Assembly: GCA_029964075.1 (NCBI GenBank)
Contig: CM057149.1
Coordinates: forward strand, 31,888,900 to 31,952,899
DNA length: 64,000 nucleotides
Direction: 5' to 3'
Source: Patiria pectinifera
Lineage: Eukaryota > Echinodermata > Asteroidea > Valvatida > Asterinidae
Position 1 is the first letter of the stretch, and each line of letters starts with the position of its first letter. A model generated the notes under the pieces. It was not told the DNA's origin. It ran no database searches and saw nothing but the letters and a program-made list of their open reading frames with translations. Positions 35,001-44,984 of the stretch are shown here, piece after piece. The position numbers and the translations under genes are program-made.

Positions 35001-38000
35001 AGTGGCAAGAAGTGGGATAGGAGACTTAAAAATTGGGTAATTTTTTCCTCCTGTGCCCCCTCCTTCCCAACCCCCTCCCCTCCATTCTCACCCAAGCATA
35101 ATACCCTATGTATCTTCCCCTCCTTACTCTTTATCTCTCTCATATGTTTCTCCATCCATACCTACATGCCCGTGTGTCCCCCATGGCACGTGTTTCTTTA
35201 TATACATACCGTTACCAGTACCACTGTCATTTGTCAGCAAAATTACAAATTGACCTCGTTTGAATCAGAGTGCTCTTAATCACACCCTGATTTACATATT
35301 TAGGCCACGCCCACAAAAGGGTAAAATAACAAGTGTTATAACGTAAGAATGTTATACCTTGTGCCCAAATGTATTTTAAAGCATAACTGAACAGGGGAAA
35401 AGGTGCCAAAAAAAACACTGTTCTTGTAAGTTTTAAAGTGTTTACTATCCGTACCCTTTTCTATAAGCTCCGACTCCAGCACGTGTAATCTAATGTACAT
35501 GTACTGCTAACCTGGTCAATAGCCTATTTGTTTTGGGAAATAGACATTTGATGAGAGCATTTTTTTTTTGGTTTTTTTAGAAATGGGTACAAAATAGCCA
35601 AAATGCATCGGCAAACATGCCAGGAAAACTTGACAGGATTAATAGAATGCGTTGCGATGATATAAACGAAAATATGCTTAGAAAGGGGGTGGCCCCGCCC
35701 CCTCCATGCTATTGGCATCGCTCTTAAGTTAATTAGTCTGATCTTAAATTACTCGTAAGTTACCTTTTTATTTTCTTCAAGCATTAAAGCACTTATAGAA
35801 ACGGGTTTTACAATTTTCCACATCGTGGCGTTGCAACTGTATCAGCGAAAAGGAATGGGAGGGGGGTATGGCCACGCCCCCTCCTATACAGGATTTTCAT
35901 GTCTGGCGGGCACCTTCCACCACTGAAAATGTCTGGCAGTGGCCATTCATGATACCTGGGACTAGGCCCAACATTTTCCAGTAGGTTTCATGGGGTTAAC
36001 TCACCAGCTGATCTAGCTCAATTTTGTGGCCCCTTTCTCGTGGCCCTCCTGACCATACCCACCACAGTGTGCCCGGCAGACGTCCATTTCCTTACATCGG
36101 TATGCATGTAGATCATTGCTGCATACATGAAAATTGGTTAACTTTCCAGCTAGGCTGACCCCCCTGGCTCCCGGTCTAAACATCGAAAGCGAAACGACAA
36201 ACCATTTCCGGGAATATTTCCGAGTGAATACCTAGGATCAATGCAGGCATACATCTATATATTCCCTTTAGTGTCGTCACGTTACAAGTCGTTTGGTCTA
36301 GCTTATTTACCAGCGAGTGTTGCTGAGTATATAATCTGTGATAATTCACTTGATCACGCACTGACGACAAAGACGAGTCTGCAACGGACAGCTCCAGTTG
36401 AGATAGTCTTCGGTAGGTGTAGTCTTGGCCTCTAGATTTGGAGTTTATTACGGAACCCAGCCAGTCACTGACAAGCCCGGTGAAGCTGCCATGGCGTGCG
36501 GCAGAGGACACTGTCAACAGTTATGTTGTCTTAAGAACTTTGGCAGCGCTACCCAGGAGATTTCAGGCATATACTCCGCGTGCACGCATTACCTTGTATT
36601 GGCGAATAAAATACAGCATCCAGCCTCGGGCAAAGACTACGGTATAGGTCTCGATCAGTTAAGTTTACATGTAAAATTAAAAACTCAATGGTTCTTGATG
36701 AACACTGTTTTTTTTCTCTGTGTGGTTGAAATAATTATATAGTTAACCACTAAATTGTATACGATTCTGAGCGAACTTTACAGTTGCGATAACTTGGCTC
36801 ATGTGGACATCTGAATGGCTGCAAGCGTGTACACTTCACGCTTGCATGCGGTTTCCACTGTGTCAGTTCATGTCAGCAGTGCTGCAACTCCAAGATGCAA
36901 GACAACTTACTGCGCCCCTATCATAATATTTATGGAAACTCCCTGTATTAGAATATTTCAATTAATATGCGCACACAGTGATCAACAATAGAGGTGAAAT
37001 AAATCAGAGAACCTTGATTCATGATAAAAATCACTACAAGGTAGACCCAGGTTAAGTGACATTAAACAGCTGTCAGATTGAAACTCCATCATAACTGGTT
37101 GTTTAACTATAGGGCTTGACAAGGACTTCGTACTTTTTAGAATACATGATTCACATTGCGAAGGAGGACGATTCAACAATGATATTAATATTGCGAAGAA
37201 GCAAGGTGCAACGTTGACATCAAACACACACAGCCCGGGAGCTCTAATCTCTCTTTCGCTCGTACCCCCGCCCTACAAACAGGACGCTGGGATACTCTGA
37301 TGAGCTTCACAGAATCTTGTGAAGGAAATGACCTATGACCTATGTATAAAGCATCTGGCTGCAGCTGTTCAAGACCGCAGTTAGACAATGTGTGCAAATG
37401 CTATCCGAAAACTTCCCATAGAATTGCGCACATTCCATACCGGATGTGATTCTGTTTCATTGCGGACCATGTGGACAACATTTTGAGCGTCGCATAATGC
37501 AATCCGACCGTTCGTGATTCGAAACGGAGCCTGAGCGAGTGACGGGAATTGTAAATTTACAACACATATACGTTTTACAGAATTTCTTACATTATTACGC
37601 TTTTCAACGAGATAAAACATCTCTAAACTGCAATAAAAGAGTAATGAATCAGTCTTAACGGCCGTTTCAAACCTTGCAGAGTCAAGACCTTGATGACGCG
37701 CAGGTCACTGGTCACGCATAATCCAACCAATCAGAGCGTGAATTCATCAGAGTATCCCAGCGTCCTGTTTGCAGGGCGGGGGTACGAGCGAATTATCTCT
37801 CTGTGTCTAAGGTCATCTGGCTGTGCGCTTTGGCCGGTTTACATGGGGTCCTTTTGACCGCAAAGGATTTGATATACGGTGCAAGATTTTTGAACACGTA
37901 TGCAAATGAGGAATAGTCTGGTGCCTGCCTGTGCGTTTCATTAACGTTTGTTTTTGTATGCGGTGTCTGGGGTAAAAACAATCAATTCCCGCGCCGTGAG

Positions 38001-39620
38001 TTACGAAAACACGATTGTTTTCGAAGTTGAAATGTTACAATCGAATTCCGCCAATATGCAGTATCACATTTCATATTAATATGAGCAAATTGGAAAGGAA
38101 ACAAGTATTTTTGAGAAGGCGTGGAACGGTAACATAAAATACAATGATCGTGAAAACACGTACTGCACGTTGTAAATAACAACGCAAAGTACACAATATG
38201 AATCCATTACTAGCCAATTGCGGTATCGAATCAGGATACAGATAGACAGTTTCCTATCCAGGGCTTACTATTCGAAACGAGGTTGGAAATAAAGTAAGCA
38301 CTGGGGACGAGGTTGAGTTAACCGTGATTAATGTCGCGTTCACACGTGAATGACGCGCGCGGCTGTATAGTCTGCAGTGTGGCATTGGTTTGGAAAGAAG
38401 TCCAAAGAAGCCCTCGATAGAAAAGAAGTCCCGCCTTTCTTAGACGTTTATTTTTTTAGTGATCTTTCCGATGTTTGAATTTATATACGCAAACCTGTGC
38501 AAACGAACCTGGAAATTACACGAAAAATCGACATTTGAGATAGGCGGGACTTGAACTATCGCTATAAAGAGGGTGGGTGTGCTTCTAAAGCGTAAATAAA
38601 CTACAGATATAGTCTAAATGTGAAAATATAAATTTGACAAAGTTCTACATTTTCGGGTACATGTTCCAAGTGTGGCCCTTTTTATACGGAGATAGTCCAG
38701 TAAATTAGCCACATTATATGGGGATAGCAGCCATATGGTTGCGAAGATATCCAGTTGGACGCACTGTCAATTATCGACGTAGAAGTAGAAGGCGAAGCCG
38801 AAGCGTGGCCCGTTGTCAAGCAAAGCTAATTCGATTACGTACTTAGACCTGTATTAACAGAGCAGTGAAATTTGTGAACCCAAGAAACATGGCATTTTGA
38901 ACGCTGTGTTTCCCAGAAAATATGCTCAGTATGATTGAAATGTTACATTGCAACGGAAGAAGAAATTCCAATCTTCATGTCAGTGAAGAAATCACCGTCA
39001 TCGATTCCGAAACGTCAATACTGGTAAGGCACGGATCCAGGGGGTGGGGGTAAAAAAACCCCAGCTCCCTTGGTACTGCACACCATAATGGATAAGTACC
39101 TTATTCATATTTGTGAGGCTTGAAAAGATTGACAGATATTGCAAACGCCAGTGTTACAACTTTCAAAAATGCACGTAGCTAGGCCTATTTTTTTTCTCCA
39201 GTTTCAACGAAAAGTAATGAACTTATCACAACGATTTTCAGCACATACTTGGATCATTATAAGGGAAATAAAGCCTGAAAGTTGCATGAAGATACGGTCT
39301 TCCAAACAGGAGAAATTCCTTTTCAAAGATTTCGCCCGTCCACGTGAACAGTCATGTAGGCCTATGTGTGCATGTAGTTGCATTCAAAATAAAGTGTTAT
39401 TTAACCTTAAAAAATCGCCCTTCGCAAATACACGGCTGCTAGAGCGATGGTACACCTATATACTCACCACTTCCAACATGTTGGCAGCTGGGGGATTTTC
39501 TGCAAAGGATCGTATCAAATTATGAGTCGAAACCATCACTTTTTTCTCATCTTCGTTAAAGTGTTCCGCGTTAATAACTGAGATGACTAAACAAAAGATG
39601 GTTAAACCCAAGCATGCCAT
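20034..39620 (-). CDS. CAP/CRISP-like secreted protein gene (partial model)
   Basis: Recognisable exons on the minus strand: 39620-39468 (signal peptide, start of the CAP domain), 29319-29222 (end of CAP), 20793-20705 (Cys-rich hinge), 20098-20034 (terminus). CAP proteins are secreted and include CRISP, GLIPR and PI15/16 types; their biochemical role varies and cannot be told from sequence. Key motifs are NPPAANML in exon 1, IGCAKKKC and LYVTCFYGPG at the end of CAP, and PYVEGKPCSKCP in the hinge. The phases of the last three exons fit (2, then 1). About 75-80 residues holding the CAP catalytic-like His/Glu region and the HYTQ motif are missing between 29.3 and 39.4 kb: either unrecognised, deleted or lost in assembly. 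Introns are filled with transposons. Confidence 0.7.
20705..20793 (-). CDS. CAP gene Cys-rich hinge exon
   Basis: Bounded by acceptor ttgtgttttcag and donor GTAAGT. It encodes NPYVEGKPCSKCPKEYTC and NLC, the cysteine-rich segment that follows the CAP domain in CRISP/GLIPR-type proteins. Confidence 0.82.
21441..22095. mobile_element. Hairpin MITE, about 0.65 kb
   Basis: The outer arms (gatacatttagagaa... and its complement ending ctctctaaatatatc) and the inner arms around 21605-21770 (both halves contain ataagcatgcag / ctgcatgcttat and tagccggttcagtgatt) form a long imperfect palindrome. The right arm carries about 200 extra bases. No coding. It ends 13 bases before the large foldback element. 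Confidence 0.65.
22109..28983. mobile_element. 6.9-kb imperfect palindrome (giant foldback element)
   Basis: The left end GGGTCATTCCGTGTCAATT is mirrored by its complement at 28965-28983. From there inward the two arms match as inverted copies almost to the centre: for example 22440 with 28640, 23500-23760 with 27850-27960, 24300-24640 with 26990-27300, 24900-25010 with 26640-26720, 25100-25200 with 26380-26460, and 25300-25400 with 26200-26290. The arms have diverged by point changes and small indels. No transposase or other open frame is present. It fills the intron between the last CAP-domain exon and the Cys-rich exon. Confidence 0.8.
29222..29319 (-). CDS. CAP gene exon with the CAP C-terminal motif
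   Basis: Acceptor ttctacag, 98 bases, donor GTGAGT in phase 2. It encodes ATTQAIGCAKKKCSDD and LYVTCFYGPG, matching the end of CAP domains (the IGCA and C-x-Y-x-P-G motifs). It begins in phase 0 at the position following the HYTQ motif, which is absent here and should lie on the previous exon. Confidence 0.85.
29829..30011 (+). repeat. 183-bp repeat with 27-bp-arm hairpin, copy A
   Basis: The same length and almost the same sequence as 30624-30806. At 29911-29971 it carries an inverted repeat: 27-base arms beginning ACATTTTCTGGAAAG with one mismatch and a 7-base loop. Nothing coding. Confidence 0.8.
30067..30397 (+). repeat. Dispersed repeat, copy A (pair at 36180-36485)
   Basis: Shares acatcgaaagcgaaacgac through cagtcactgacaagcccggt with 36180-36485, in the same orientation, with small indels. 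It lies between the two hairpin repeats. The family is not recognised. Confidence 0.7.
30624..30806 (+). repeat. 183-bp repeat with 27-bp-arm hairpin, copy B
   Basis: Second copy of the hairpin repeat; the hairpin is at 30706-30766 and is identical to copy A. Together with the intervening block this suggests one mobile element with hairpin-bearing ends or a local duplication. Confidence 0.8.
31087..32049. mobile_element. hAT-like non-autonomous element with (GACTC)n blocks
   Basis: Termini CAGAGTTGTAA and TTACAACTCTG are inverted repeats of hAT type. TTAAATAG (31077-31084) and TTAAATAC (32050-32057) flank it, close to an 8-bp target duplication but two bases off on the left. Dense arrays of GACTCGACTCGAGTC units sit just inside both ends (31094-31275 and 31870-32035) around 580 bp of unrelated sequence. 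No transposase. Confidence 0.7.
32093..32968 (-). pseudogene. L1/Tx1-like LINE ORF1, broken by a stop
   Basis: Reading from ATG 32968, an Arg/Ser-rich basic N-terminus is followed by a short coiled coil. A TAA then interrupts the frame at 32750-32752. The same frame continues through a second coiled coil and the RRM-like segment with RSRRNNIVIQGMPEG and IDHAHRTG, typical of L1-type ORF1 RNA-binding proteins, to a stop at 32093. Downstream it abuts the hAT-like element, so ORF2 is missing. Confidence 0.78.
33117..35330. repeat. Region bounded by about 50-bp inverted repeats
   Basis: gtgggcgtggcctaaatat and the following taaatcagggtgtga at about 33128-33163 recur inverted at 35281-35318. The inside holds mixed repeats (see 33480-34060) and a pyrimidine-rich stretch at 35045-35160. 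Whether this is one element or chance placement of two copies is unclear. Confidence 0.45.
33480..34060 (+). repeat. Dispersed repeat with gtgcccctctc units
   Basis: Starts near ggggccacggaaccggggg. It contains several spaced copies of (aa)gtgcccctctc(g/a)cg..., as at 58060-58570, and ends near ggccttaagcgggccctgaa, a word also found at 50520-50560. Non-coding. Confidence 0.55.
36180..36485 (+). repeat. Dispersed repeat, copy B
   Basis: Pair of 30067-30397; it lacks the short segment after caatgcaggc that copy A has. Confidence 0.7.
37215..37850. mobile_element. Foldback element with 46-bp near-perfect arms
   Basis: cgctcgtacccccgcccta... (37257-37303) recurs inverted at 37744-37791 with one or two changes, and weaker similarity continues outward on both sides. 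No coding potential. Confidence 0.6.
37860..38320 (+). repeat. Dispersed 0.45-kb repeat, forward copy
   Basis: Inverted copy of 56945-57385, for example ttgaacacgtatgcaaatga, gcggtgtctggggtaaaaac and cactggggacgaggttg occur in both. About 18 kb apart and in opposite orientation, so they could pair or recombine. Confidence 0.75.
39468..39620 (-). CDS. CAP gene exon 1 (signal peptide and CAP start)
   Basis: ATG at 39620, a hydrophobic signal peptide (LTIFCLVISVINA) predicted to be cleaved near residue 18, then HNLIRSFAENPPAANMLEV, the classical first helix of CAP domains. It is 153 bases, ends in phase 0, and is followed by a strong GTGAGT donor. Confidence 0.85.
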
Positions 39621-40554
39621 TGTGAAGGCGCGATGAGGTTAAACTTGATGGGGGAAAAAGAAACAATTTTAGTTCTGCATACATGTACCACTAGCGCCTC
39701 CGTGAGGTCAGACTGACATGGCTCCCGTAAAGCCAACTGCAGTACGACCCTTGTATAACAGGGCAGTTATCGAGGCCACTTGTCTGGAAGCGCAATGAAC
39801 CGTGTTGGAAAAAAAAAACCCGACACGCTCACTGACTCTGGAGAATACCAAAAGTTACTGGATATTTGCCGTTCTTTTCAACGCGGTCATCCCGTTTCTC
39901 CTTGCATTTTAATGGCTTTTTCCACTTGTAATACTGAATTGGACTTATTCAAATGCAAAACTACAGTAAGCTTCAATTGACCACAGGGTTTTGTGGACTG
40001 TATACTAAGCCAAATGTAGCTTATATAATGCGAAGATGTATTCGGAAATAGAGTGTTCATGAGTAAAATGGTGTAGGTTAAAGGGGCCATGCAATGTATT
40101 TTTTTTTCAATGTAATCATTGGAAAATGCACCTTTATGTTCCATATAACCTGATTTTTCAATTTTCGTTTTGCCATTTTCAATGGTATTTGGTATAATGG
40201 CAAAACTTTCTGACAAATGTTTCCAATGAGCAATTTTTTGGGGTTCACAATTTGAATAGAAAACCCATAAATTGAACAGTGTCTTCCTGAAATGACATCA
40301 CAGCAACAGCGCCCTCAGTTGTCCGGAAAAACATGGGAATCTTCTTAATTATTGAATGAAGTGCTCTTTTCAGTAAATCTAACCAAAAAAGGATGTCGAT
40401 TAGTTTTCATACAGAAGAGGAGTAGGAAGTTGCACAAAATGTGTTCCTCAGAGAAAATGCATTTCATGCAGCCTTTAAATATCTCGATAGATGGGCTTGA
40501 CCAACTCCTCTCACGATGTGTTCCGGGGAAGGAGAACTAGGGTCACCCCCTTTT

Positions 40555-40751
40555 GTCCTCCCTATAACCCAGAAGCGTATCCAGCTTTTGATGTCGGCGG
40601 GGGGGGGGGGGGGCAACCGCACATCCGCGCCGAAATGTAGACAATTCTTTTTTTTCTCCGGACACTTGAACTCCGTAAAATCAAAAAAAGGTGTGAGCCG
40701 GGGGTGGCGGGGGGCGGGGGGCTGGTATTTATCTTCCAAATGGGGGCGCTC
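40555..40751 (+). repeat. Direct repeat with G-rich tracts, copy A
   Basis: Matches 42451-42637 (cctataacccagaagcgtat, then G tracts, then atttatcttccaaatggggg) in the same orientation 1.9 kb away. G tracts could form quadruplexes. Confidence 0.7.
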
Positions 40752-41599
40752 TTCAAAGCTGACCCTTCATTTGCGTGTACATAGTACAAATCCCCTGGTG
40801 CACGTGCGTCACACACAAGGAACGGTGCGCGTCAACCAGCGAAATGTCCCGCCCATGGGACGTCGTTGCTAGGTAAAAGGGTGCCCTCTTTCGGTGGCGC
40901 ACGGAGCCCATAACCGCTCAGAATTTAAAGAAGACAAAAAAGCTGGTGCACATTTCACAACAATGAGAATTACCCTTTCCGGTTGAATACTTTCTTTATT
41001 TGGGGATTTAACTTCTCTGGCTCTGCACCCTCCCCAAAGGACAAAAATGATCAGTCCTTTCATTTCCAATAGGTTGTAATAAACCTTTTTTTTTTCTTCA
41101 AGTAGTTAGACGATTAAATGCACAAGTCAAGTATATAGTTTGATGCTAAATCATATGTGATTGCATACGAAGAGGCGTCTTACCGACTGTTTGAATTTGA
41201 ATCCGTTTGATAATTTGAGTCTAGTCAGTGTTGTACACATGTATGTATTAGCTTATTTTAAATATGGCGGACACAATAGTCTGCCATATCTGAAATAGGT
41301 TAATGGCAGGGCCTGGAGAATGGAGTCGTTTTGGGCGTCTCGACTCTCGAGTAATATGTATTTTAGTTGTCATTACCCCTGTACATAAAGCCTGAACATG
41401 TCCCTTCAAGACCGATACATCGTTTTCAAAATGGTTGAAAGTCAGAAAATGATCTCTCTTAGCATGGCGTCCATTTACATTTTTCCATTATATTAATTAA
41501 ATATTCGGGGAACACGCCCCTTCAAGACTGACTCATCGTTTTCTACATGTGAAGGGTCAGAAAATGATCTCTGTTTGGCTTCCATTTATTTAGCCTGTA

Positions 41600-42290
41600 A
41601 CGGTATATCTAGCCTTTCGCCCAGGCCATCGTGGCTTAGAGCGGCGGAGTTGCGAAGAACCCGAAGCGACTGGAGCAAAGATTAACTCAGCACGCATGAG
41701 TGGCAGAGCCACGAGGCCTTTTACAACTTGATTTTGTTGAATTATTCATAGTTTTTATGCAAAAAAGAAGCGTGCTGAAGGTTAACCAATCACAACGCGG
41801 ATTTTACCTAGTCGCTTCCATTTTTAAAAGAAGGGTGAGTAAGGAAAACGTAAGAGCAAATAACTGTAAGTTCAGATGAAAAATAAATTCATACCCTCAA
41901 ATAATTTCTCGAAATACCTTTATAAGTACAGTTAAAATAAAATAATGTAAGAACAATTACGCGGTCACGATCTCGTGGAAAACTAGACTCGCATTTTTTG
42001 TTTTTAAATTTTGTGCAAGCATCCGGGCGCGTCGACGCGTCCGGGTAGTAGCCACGCACGCACAAACAGGCTGATGATTGGTTGGAATTTTGCTACCCTT
42101 TTGGGGTAGCAAAAATCGAGATTATAAAGAAAAACATAAGAATTTCTCGACAAGTTGCAAAAGGCCCTCGTGGCTTTGCCACTCGCATGTGTGGTCTCCA
42201 TCTCCAGTCGGTTCGCGTTTTCGCCGCTTTGAATGCGGGTGACGTGAGAGAAGCCACGATGGCCTTGGTGAAAGGCTACGGTATATCCCG
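41600..42290. mobile_element. Imperfect palindromic MITE, about 0.7 kb
   Basis: The ends acggtatatctagcctttcgcccaggcca and the complement of ggccttggtgaaaggctacgg pair. Matching continues inward over about 150 bases (shared cgcatgagtggcagagccac / cgagtggcaaagccacgagg). The apparent open frames at 42004-42552 are by-products of the palindrome. Confidence 0.65.
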
Positions 42291-42450
42291 CTTCAGTTGA
42301 AAACAAAAGTGTTATGTTTACCACACTTCCTGATACGGGCCAGCACAGTGTCAATCCAAAGGAAATGAGGATTGCATGTCGAAAAATCTTCAGGAAAGTG
42401 TTTTGTTTTTCCCCGCATTTCCTTTCAAGAATTACTTGTTTATCGCCCTT

Positions 42451-42637
42451 GTCCTCCCTATAACCCAGAAGCGTATCCAGCTTTTGATGTCGGCGGGGTG
42501 CAACCGCACATCCGCGCCGAAATGTAGACAATTCTTTTTTTTCTCCGGACACTTGAACTCCGTAAAATCAAAAAAGGTGTGAGCCGGGGGTGGCGGGGGG
42601 CGGGGGGCTGGTATTTATCTTCCAAATGGGGGCGCTC
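42451..42637 (+). repeat. Direct repeat with G-rich tracts, copy B
   Basis: Second copy of 40555-40751, with a shorter G tract, just upstream of the second Gypsy LTR. Confidence 0.7.
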
Positions 42638-42659
42638 ATTTATCTTCCAAATGAGACAT

Positions 42660-43795
42660 TCTAGCACTGATCTTATCTTGTAAATCGTGTGTGCAAGACT
42701 CTGTCCAGGGTCCAGACGAGGCCAGAGTGTGTGAAAGTTTTGGTTGACCTTGGGTACACTGTAGATTGCTCATTTCGTATGCATGAGAATTTACTGTTGT
42801 TTTATCATCATCCACCTGTTGTAGGCTAGTCGCACTGTGCTCGTTGTTTATCTTTAACTTAAGCTTGTGTTTTGGTTATCTCAGTGTGAGCCCAGACTAA
42901 TGAATTGTGGGAATAGCTTTAGTGTTTCGGTTTTAAGAAGGATTTTATGGATCTTCTTCTGATGACCTTAGTTATTTTTTAGGTTTAGTTTATAATATAT
43001 TTTAGTTGATATTCTTTTAGTTATTTTTATAGACTTGTTTATAAAATAATTTAGTTAATTATGAATTCCTTTCCTTGCTCTGGTGTAGAGTACATCACTC
43101 TCCTTGCTCTGGACTGGAATCACCGCTGTTACACTTTCATTATTTTGTAAACCCATCGTTTTCCTGGCACAGGTTCTCCTGCCGTTTGTCATTTTGGACG
43201 AGGACGAGACCTGTGCGTTACTACTTCTACCACTTGTGGAGCTGAGTGACGATTTTGTGTTCCGCTTTCCTCCATATCACCGTTTCATCTCATCACCCCC
43301 CCTGGCTGTCCCCTGACGAGTTGCGTCCTTCCGGAAGTTGCAGTCACTAGTTTCCCGCCTGTTGCAGTCCTTTGACGTCCCCGGATCTCCCCTTCTTCTC
43401 TGATGTTTTAATTCTCGCTCCGTGAACTTTGTTCTTTTCGCGAACTTTGTACTCGCGCGTTCGTGGACGTGACTGGATTCGAATCGTCGGTCATCGCTGG
43501 ATCTGGACAAGACCGCGGGAGACGCAACTGCGAACAACTTATCCTTTTCTTGCATTGTATAAATTGTTGTAATCTGTGCATTTTCATTTAAGTTTACATA
43601 TCCACTTTCTTTGCTTATATTTTGTTTTGACTTCAAGTTGAAGAGTGTTTGAGTGATTTGAATTAAAACTCCTTTTTAATTCGAGCTGTAAATACACCTA
43701 TTTCTGTACATTTTTATTTCTTTGATTATTTTGTCGAACTGAACCGGTTGGATTATATCATTGGGGTTTTCCTAACTGGAATAGACCCCGCGACA
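42660..43795 (+). repeat. 5' LTR of a second Gypsy element (left edge uncertain)
   Basis: The right edge is set by GACA (43792-43795) followed by AAAT and the primer site, the same arrangement as in the first element. The left edge cannot be fixed because no partner LTR is in the window; about 1.1 kb would be similar in size to the first element's LTR. Confidence 0.6.
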
Positions 43796-43799
43796 AAAT

Positions 43800-43817
43800 T
43801 GGAGGCACCGCCCGGAT
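43800..43817 (+). promoter_or_regulatory. tRNA primer-binding site of the second Gypsy element
   Basis: TGGAGGCACCGCCCGGAT, one base different from the first element's site and at the same 4-base distance from the LTR. Confidence 0.8.
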
Positions 43818-43964
43818 TTAGGTTATATTGCTAATCAAATTTATTAGCAACCACAGTTCACAATTGCTCATACACTCTATTCTTTTGCTGTTGTATTACA
43901 TTTTGTTTTGTATTGAGTTTGTAAGAACAGTTCTCTTTTCCTTTGGCTGTTATTTTGTTGAACC

Positions 43965-44984
43965 ATGTCTGACACAGAATTTAAAGATGCTTTAGAGGAT
44001 TTCTTAAAAGTCCATGGTAAGACAATGGAAGATTTGTCCACTACTCCGTCTAAACCCACTACATCAGACCAGCCTGTGCCCAAAGCGGTGGGAGAAGCTG
44101 TGGTGAAGCATGTCGTATCTTCATCATCCACACACCGGCGGCGGCTTCGACTGTTTTCTGGCAAGTCCCCCGTACCATCCGGCGAGTTCGACTATGAAAG
44201 CTGGAAGAGGCCAGCACGCCAGCTGGTTGATGACTCGAACATCTCTTCGTCAGAGAAGCTCAGCAGGGTAATCGAATCACTTCTCCCACCGGCGAGCAAC
44301 ATCGTGTGGGCACTGGGGAAGGAGGCCACAGCCGAAGAATGCCTAGACGGACTCGAGAAGGCCTATGGTGTAACCGCTGATGGCGACGAGCTGTACCTGC
44401 GATTCAGCGAATGCTTCCAGCGACCAGTAGAGGCAGCCTCCGAGTACCTGGTACGTTTGCAGGAACTGCTGACTCGGGTACAGGATGCTGGTGGCGTGAA
44501 TCCCGATCGCGTCGACAATGTCCGCATCCAGCAATTCACCAGGGGCTGCCTTTACCATGAACCACTGCTAATGAAGCTTGACCTGAAGAAGCGCCTAACT
44601 CCTCCCAATTTCGTTTCTCTCCTGCAAGAGGTACGGCTTGAGGAGCAGAGAGAACGAGAGAAGGAGGAGAGAAGGGTTGGAGAGCAGAAGGTGGCGACGA
44701 AGCGAGTAGCTGTTGCAGCAGAGGCATCTCCCATCCCAACAGGTGATGTGAAGCAGCTTCAAGAAGCTGTAGCTCTCCTTCAGCAGCAGTTGGCTGCAGT
44801 TCAGACAGCGGATCATCACCATGGGACATCTGCAAACCCGGGCCAACAGAAGTCAAGCTGGTCACGCCCACATCCACACAACCGTCAAGCGCAGAAGCCA
44901 AGAGCCAGACATCCACTGATCTGCTTCAATGGAAAACTGTGTAAGGGATATACGACTACGGATGCTAACAAGATAAACTTATGA
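43965..44984 (+). pseudogene. Truncated PNMA-like Gag fused to LINE sequence
   Basis: The start MSDTEFKDALEDFLKVHGKT and the RLRLFSGKSPVPSGEFDYESW motif align with the first Gag but differ at many positions, so this is a related but distinct element. The capsid region is intact and is followed by a Glu/Arg-rich coiled coil and a Gln-rich helix. The frame reaches the first cysteine of the zinc knuckle (near residue 318) and then, at about 44936, runs into LINE sequence that adds some 15 foreign residues before the stop. The rest of gag and all of pol are missing. Capsid assembly might survive; RNA packaging should not. Confidence 0.85.

Noticed and set aside
34908..35279. Open frames over the pyrimidine-rich stretch near 35.1 kb, one containing LGENGGEG like the CAP motif GENL
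   Set aside because: Low-complexity sequence without splice sites; the resemblance is chance.
37381..37620. Open frame on the minus strand as a missing CAP exon
   Set aside because: No CAP motif, no suitable splice sites in phase 0, and it lies inside an inverted-repeat element.
42004..42552. 182-residue open frame on the minus strand
   Set aside because: It lies across a palindromic MITE and a dispersed repeat, and the protein has no domain.
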